Positions 60,108 to 64,000 of a stretch of DNA of 64,000 nucleotides are shown here, piece by piece (the first letter of the stretch is position 1; each line of letters begins with the position of its first letter). Source of the DNA: Takakia lepidozioides (Eukaryota > Streptophyta > Takakiopsida > Takakiales > Takakiaceae); NCBI GenBank assembly GCA_030704615.1, contig CM060734.1, positions 56,560,042 to 56,624,041 on the forward strand, given 5' to 3'. A model generated the notes under the pieces. That model searched no databases, was not told the origin of the DNA, and saw only the letters and a list, made by a program, of their open reading frames with translations. The translations under genes and the position numbers were made by a program.

Positions 60108-60180
60108 CAGCAAGTTTGAACCCTGAGCCACCAGGGCGACACATTGTGCACTTACCAGCTGAGCTACCAGCCGATGTGCA
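60108..60180 (-). repeat. tRNA-derived SINE head
   Basis: On the minus strand TAGCTCAGCTGGTAAGTGC (box A) is followed ~35 bp later by GGGTTCAAAC (box B). The sequence between is not a proper anticodon arm, so this is a SINE rather than a tRNA gene. A related copy lies at 62,088-62,152. Confidence 0.65.
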
Positions 60181-60681
60181 GATAGTTGAAAATAAGAACA
60201 ATTCAAGACGGAACTCATGTTATACTAGGGCTTCGCGTTGCTCCGCACTACTAGCGACGAATTCTGACTACGTTCAATTTGCACAAAAAGGGTAGGGGTT
60301 ATCCGCAAGGTGTTACATAAATGCATTGCGTGTTTCATTGTTCTTCGCAAGAAGCAAGAAGAACGACGGAGTGTTGCCGAAGCTATCACGTCATGTTTGC
60401 TTAAAAAGTAATTTTCAGTCGAGAGAGAGAGAAGACTCCGGCCAAATCCGGCGTAACTAAGAGCCACTTCGCCTCACGGCTACTGCCCCTTCTCGGGGGT
60501 GGGCTCTCTATCAGAGGAGGGTTAGGTGATTCGAGTTTTTGTTTGTTGGTAATAATGGCTATGAGGGAGGTGTATCGCTTTGAAGCATTTATGAATGGAG
60601 GGGATAGGGAGTTTAAAGTTTGTGTGTAATGCATTATAATATTGGCGTTATGAATGTCCCCTCGAGTGTCGGCCGGATAAC

Positions 60682-61645
60682 CTACGAAAGACCAGTAACC
60701 CAGTCTCGGAGCGCAAGAATAAGTGGCGCATATTTCGACCGTTTGTCTAGAGTTGAGTCGGCAGGGTAGCGATCATGGTAGTATGTGAACTCAATAAAGT
60801 AAATGGTAAGGTTCGGGGTTGGGGCGGTGGGCGGGGGCCGGGGGGGGGGGGTTATACAAAGCCCATGGATGACCGGGTAAGTGCATTTGCTGAGAAGGTG
60901 TGGCCAGGTGTCACTTTCCTGGTAGGTATGAGAACAGAAGGGACAGTGCGGGAAAGAGGGAAAGAGGCGTGGCGAGAAAATGTGTTTACGCTGATGTCCC
61001 ATATATTGGGCGTACCAGAATTTAAGGGTCTGTCTAATTTGGGCGTCAACAGCTACTTTGGAGTGCCTAAAGTAGTTTGAGAGTTTGTTATGGAGCACGG
61101 CGGATTGTGTCCATTTCTGTATATGTGTTTTAGTGTGGCTAGCAGATGCCGAGGTTTGCTTATTGGCTTCTCGAGTGAGGGTTTTCAAAAGATTGCGTAT
61201 GGGTCGTGGTTCAAGGTTCAAGGGGGGCGGGTATGGGGTATATGAGCCAAAATGGGTGGGTGTGCGCCATGTGTATGGGGTCATTGGTAGGGTCAATAGG
61301 GGGTTCGTCGGCTCCTTCCTGGGCAAGGAGGTCGGCAGCCTCATTTCCCATAATACCTGTGTGTGCATGGACTTTGATAAAATGAATGGGTTGGTTGATG
61401 GAGATAGTCAAGTTGGCGATGGCTATGATGATATTGCGGTCAGTGTGATGAAGGTGAGAAGATGGACGAGAGAGATGGTTGCGGATGAGAAATAGCGAGG
61501 TGAGGCTGTTTGTGAAGATATAATGTAGAGGAAAAAATGAGGTCAGTTGGGAGAGTGCTTCAAATATTGTCATTAGTTCTCCGTGGAGTATGGTAGCAGG
61601 GCCAGAGAGTCTATCAGCGATGCCCTGGTTGGTCTCCTACCAGTA
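60682..61645 (-). mobile_element. 5'-truncated LINE fragment: RNase H and C-terminal zinc motif
   Basis: Minus-strand frame from ~61,640 encodes the end of an RNase H domain (TILHGELMTIFEAL; IHFIKVHAHTGIMGNEAAD). After a frame change near 61,300 it continues as a 3' segment with CPFCSHTYQESDTWPHLLSKC, the zinc motif found after RT/RNase H in I/Jockey-like LINEs, and stops at 60,682. The reverse transcriptase and endonuclease are absent. Truncation from the 5' side is typical of target-primed insertion. Confidence 0.75.
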
Positions 61646-62087
61646 TGTAGTCACGGGGAGGGGGCGGTCACTTTATGTATTTCTTACATATCACGTGCGT
61701 ACAAAGATATATTTATACCAGTCTATATTTTTAAGATTTTGCATTATTTTCCACCCTATCTTTAGGTAATATTGTAAAACCCTTTGTTTCTTTATTTTAT
61801 TTTATTATTTTATTTTGCAACAATTAAACTATAGATAAAACCCTTTATTAAATTAATTTTTAAAGTAAAACTCTGGATTTGGTTGTGACAAAAAAAAAAT
61901 TTAACTGGGTGAAATGATATTGCCCTACCCTATATTTTTTAAGTAAATTTTTTCTAAAATTTACCTAAAAATAAATAAACTACACCCTATATTAGTTCTC
62001 ACGTGGTTTTGAAAATACGGGGAGTGACCCTCCCAAGTATGTAGTATTCTCAGGAAATTTTACTTCTCTTTGACTTGAGTTAGTAGC
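61646..62087. other. AT-rich non-coding spacer
   Basis: T- and A-rich tracts; no coding or structural RNA signal seen. Confidence 0.5.
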
Positions 62088-62152
62088 AAGATTTGACCCC
62101 AGACACATCTGGGTGGCACTCAGTGCACTTAACCAACTGAGCTACTGACTGC
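62088..62152 (-). repeat. tRNA-derived SINE head, second copy
   Basis: Minus strand reads AGTAGCTCAGTTGGTTAAGT (box A) and GGGGTCAAATC (box B), with the same GTGCAC spacer word as the copy at 60,108-60,180. Confidence 0.65.
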
Positions 62153-62628
62153 TAGCTGACATTTAAATGTTGTTTCCAATCTACATCTCCTACTACCCTC
62201 TGAAAAGATTACAATGTATTTAATTGAACGTTATATCTTTTTTAGCCACCTCTGCAGAGCCTGCTTGAAAACAACCACTTCTATCAAATTTCTTCATGAA
62301 AATCACAGTTCACAACTGCCCATTTCACTGCTACCCAGAAAAATAGAAATAAAAGTAAAAATAAAACTCATTGGGGACATTTCCTTGGGATAGCTCCTTT
62401 GTGGGTTGGAAAGGAACAAGGACCCTCCAGTGCAGCCCTACCCAAAAGTACATACTTCTCAGATATAATAGTGTGATGTGTCTTTTGAAGAGTAAACACT
62501 GAGCAAAAGGTTTGAAGACAGACAAGAGCATGAGTCAGAACTCAAAACATACAAACCATTGATTATTTCCAAGAGTCTTGAGCTGCCACATACCAGGCCT
62601 CCGCACAAACTATGCAGTGCAAATATGG
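62153..62628. other. 3' flank of the RMA-like gene
   Basis: A minus-strand frame at 62,665-62,585 encodes a hydrophobic stretch (ALYIAIFALHSL) that could be a membrane anchor of the RING protein if splicing or a frame change joined them. No junction is clear. Confidence 0.35.
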
Positions 62629-63126
62629 CTATGTAGAGTGCTCCTCCATGAGAAGAAAAACGCATTCTATCAATTCAAGGTAGGATTCTGAGATTAAATT
62701 TCTCGAGTGTGGAGAAGAGACAAAACCGGAGCTGCTCTGCTGAAGTGATCTTCGACCAGGTTCTAGTGCTAAGGAACCGTGCAGGCTCGCCTCAAGATCA
62801 GACATGTGCGGCCGTGGGCGGGGTGGTATCGTAACCACATTCTCTGAGCTTTTGGTCGTCGTCGTTGTAGAGAGTTCGTGTTCCGATCCCCCACCGTAGA
62901 TGGGAATTATACTCTCGGGGCTTCCAATATGTTTCCTGCAGACTGGGCACATGTTGTGCTGCTGAGACTGATCTGATGATAAACCGGTATGACTGTGGAG
63001 CCACTTATGGATACAGGGCCAGCAAAAAACATGGCCACACTTGGTAACTATAGGCTCGTTTGGAGCGTCGAGACAGATGTTGCAGTCCAACAAACCGGCA
63101 CTGGCCTTGCTCGGATTGCTGCTCAT
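62629..63126 (-). CDS. RMA-type RING E3 ubiquitin ligase
   Basis: 165-residue frame starting at ATG 63126 (MSSNPSKASAG); an in-frame upstream stretch to 63,189 has no ATG. The RING finger (residues ~15-70) is C3HC4: CNICLD, then CGHVFCWPCIHKW and CPVCRKHI, followed by the IPIYGGG motif that marks plant RMA1/2/3 proteins. These are tail-anchored ER E3 ligases acting in protein quality control and aquaporin turnover; that role is family knowledge. The usual hydrophobic C-terminal anchor is not in this frame, which ends ECVFLLMEEHST. Either the last exon is unresolved or the copy is soluble. Ser/Pro-rich linker between RING and end. Confidence 0.85.
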   Translation of the reverse strand: MSSNPSKASAGLLDCNICLDAPNEPIVTKCGHVFCWPCIHKWLHSHTGLSSDQSQQHNMCPVCRKHIGSPESIIPIYGGGSEHELSTTTTTKSSENVVTIPPRPRPHMSDLEASLHGSLALEPGRRSLQQSSSGFVSSPHSRNLISESYLELIECVFLLMEEHST

Positions 63127-63189
63127 GGCTGAGGCCTGCAAGGAATTTCTCGGCAATCTTGTAATCGATGTCACTATGCAAAACAGCAA

Positions 63190-63821
63190 CTCTAAACCCT
63201 AAACCCCTCGCAAGGCTGCTGTCCAGAGCAAAGAAAGCAGGGATTGTTTTCAGGCAGAGAGGTGAGCATCTGCTTCATATAAGGACTGTCATGGGTTCCG
63301 AGCAATTCTTTTTCTTTTTCTTTTTCTTTTTATGGAAACACAAAAAGCTGTTTGCTGTGCAAAAGAAATGCTTTATTAGAAAGAGGGGGAAAAAGTAAAA
63401 CCTGATGTACAACCTGGTTGTGCATACTATGCATTGGACTTCGATTATTTACAGCTGCTGCTCAGTGTTACATCTCTTCCGGGCTGTTAAGCCCTTCGTG
63501 ATTGTCCACTTGATCTCCAATTCAACTTGATATCGTTTCAGCCGACTGCACAAATGTTGATATATTTGTGATTGAAGTTTGCGACGCCCTTTGAAGTACT
63601 GTGAACATTGGCCTCCTGTATCCGCACTCCAAGAGGCCAATGTCCAGGAGGAGAAGATGGAGGGAAAGCTGTTCAAAAATGGAGAGAGCACATGCCCTGT
63701 AAGTTTGTGAGTGGAAAGTGTAAAAGGTTGATCAATCAGGCCAGAAGGTGGTTATTTTTCCACTGGTCAGTCAGATGTTCCTGGCAATGCTGCTTACTAT
63801 ACTAGTTAGGTACAGTAACAC
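63190..63821. other. Intergenic region
   Basis: Includes the promoter side of the RMA-like gene, a T/C tract at 63,306-63,331 and the 3' flank of the RG-rich gene. No gene seen. Confidence 0.5.
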
Positions 63822-64000
63822 TCAAAAGTCTCTAAAACTCATTCGTGGATCCTCTCCTCTTCCCCGACCCCGGCCCCTTCCCCTCCCTCGGCCACGCCCC
63901 CTTCCCCCCCTCCCTCTGCCTGACCTCTTGAAGAAAGCTTTCCCATGCTTCACCTCCACCAGAGAGAAAAAAAGATTGTCGCACAACACGCAGGCCTTGT
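63822..64000 (-). CDS. C-terminal exon of an RG-rich (RGG-tail) protein, 5' part outside window
   Basis: The minus-strand frame open to the window edge reads CVLC, LFFSLVEVKHGKAFF and KRSGRGRG followed by a long Arg-Gly tail, then EDPRMSF and TGA at 63824-63822. Such RG tails bind RNA or are arginine-methylated in nucleolar and spliceosomal proteins. The family cannot be named from this exon. A GGTGGAG|GTGAAGC acceptor at ~63,953 would be an alternative exon start. Confidence 0.6.
   Translation of the reverse strand, partial: KACVLCDNLFFSLVEVKHGKAFFKRSGRGRGGRGRGRGRGRGRGRGRGEDPRMSFRDF

Noticed and set aside
60108-60180. Functional tRNA gene on the minus strand
   Set aside because: Box A and box B are present, but the anticodon arm and acceptor stem do not pair.

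Overview
The window looks like nuclear DNA of a land plant. It holds spliced genes for a TIP1/PAT24-type ankyrin-DHHC S-acyltransferase, an RBL/RbBP5-type WD40 protein of COMPASS, an RMA-type RING E3 ligase and a DUF3598-like protein, plus a broken SBP-box (SPL) gene, a Ty1/copia element, a LINE tail and tRNA-derived SINEs. Introns have GT-AG borders and keep codon phase wherever I could follow them. The SPL8-like SBP text favours an embryophyte. I cannot name the species.

Layout. 1-5804 (-): TIP1-like gene, cut by the left edge. 7462-9217 (-): DUF3598-like gene without its first exon. 10.4-11.3 kb (-): tail of an older Mutator-type transposase with a SWIM finger. 11,798-40,664: one giant transposon. 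44.4-45.3 kb (+): a stray TIP1 exon fragment followed by an SBP-box pseudogene. 45,682-50,918 (+): decayed copia element with both LTRs. 54,994-58,622 (-): RBL/RbBP5 gene. 60.1-62.2 kb: two SINEs and a LINE 3' fragment. 62,629-63,126 (-): RMA-like RING gene. 63,822-64,000 (-): last exon of an RG-rich protein that leaves the window.

The main result is the 28,867-bp element at 11,798-40,664. It is flanked by a perfect 9-bp target duplication (ATCCCAAAC at 11,789-11,797 and 40,665-40,673) and ends in inverted repeats 2-2.8 kb long. The outer ~240 bp of the two ends are about 98% identical; the rest is a tandem array built on GTNAC pentamers (GTAACCCTC on one side, GAGGGTTAC on the other). Nine-bp duplications and long TIRs are Mutator features, and a Mutator-type DDE/SWIM transposase gene (34.6-37.85 kb, -) lies inside, together with a Ulp1-like cysteine protease gene (16.0-21.3 kb, +). 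The GTNAC motif also fills introns, spacers and even the coding repeat of the protease gene.

Nested in it is a second element at 22,431-34,195 with no GTNAC arrays, imperfect ~25-bp TIRs and its own direct repeat CCCAGACCC. It carries two head-to-head genes: a second Mutator-like transposase (zinc cluster, DDE, SWIM; -) and a ten-exon gene (+) joining a ParB/sulfiredoxin-like domain to a beta-class DNA N4/N6 methyltransferase-like domain. Its exon phases close into one ~1,104-residue frame apart from a single missing C in a C-run. A ParB-methyltransferase gene as cargo of a eukaryotic Mutator-like element is the most novel feature here.
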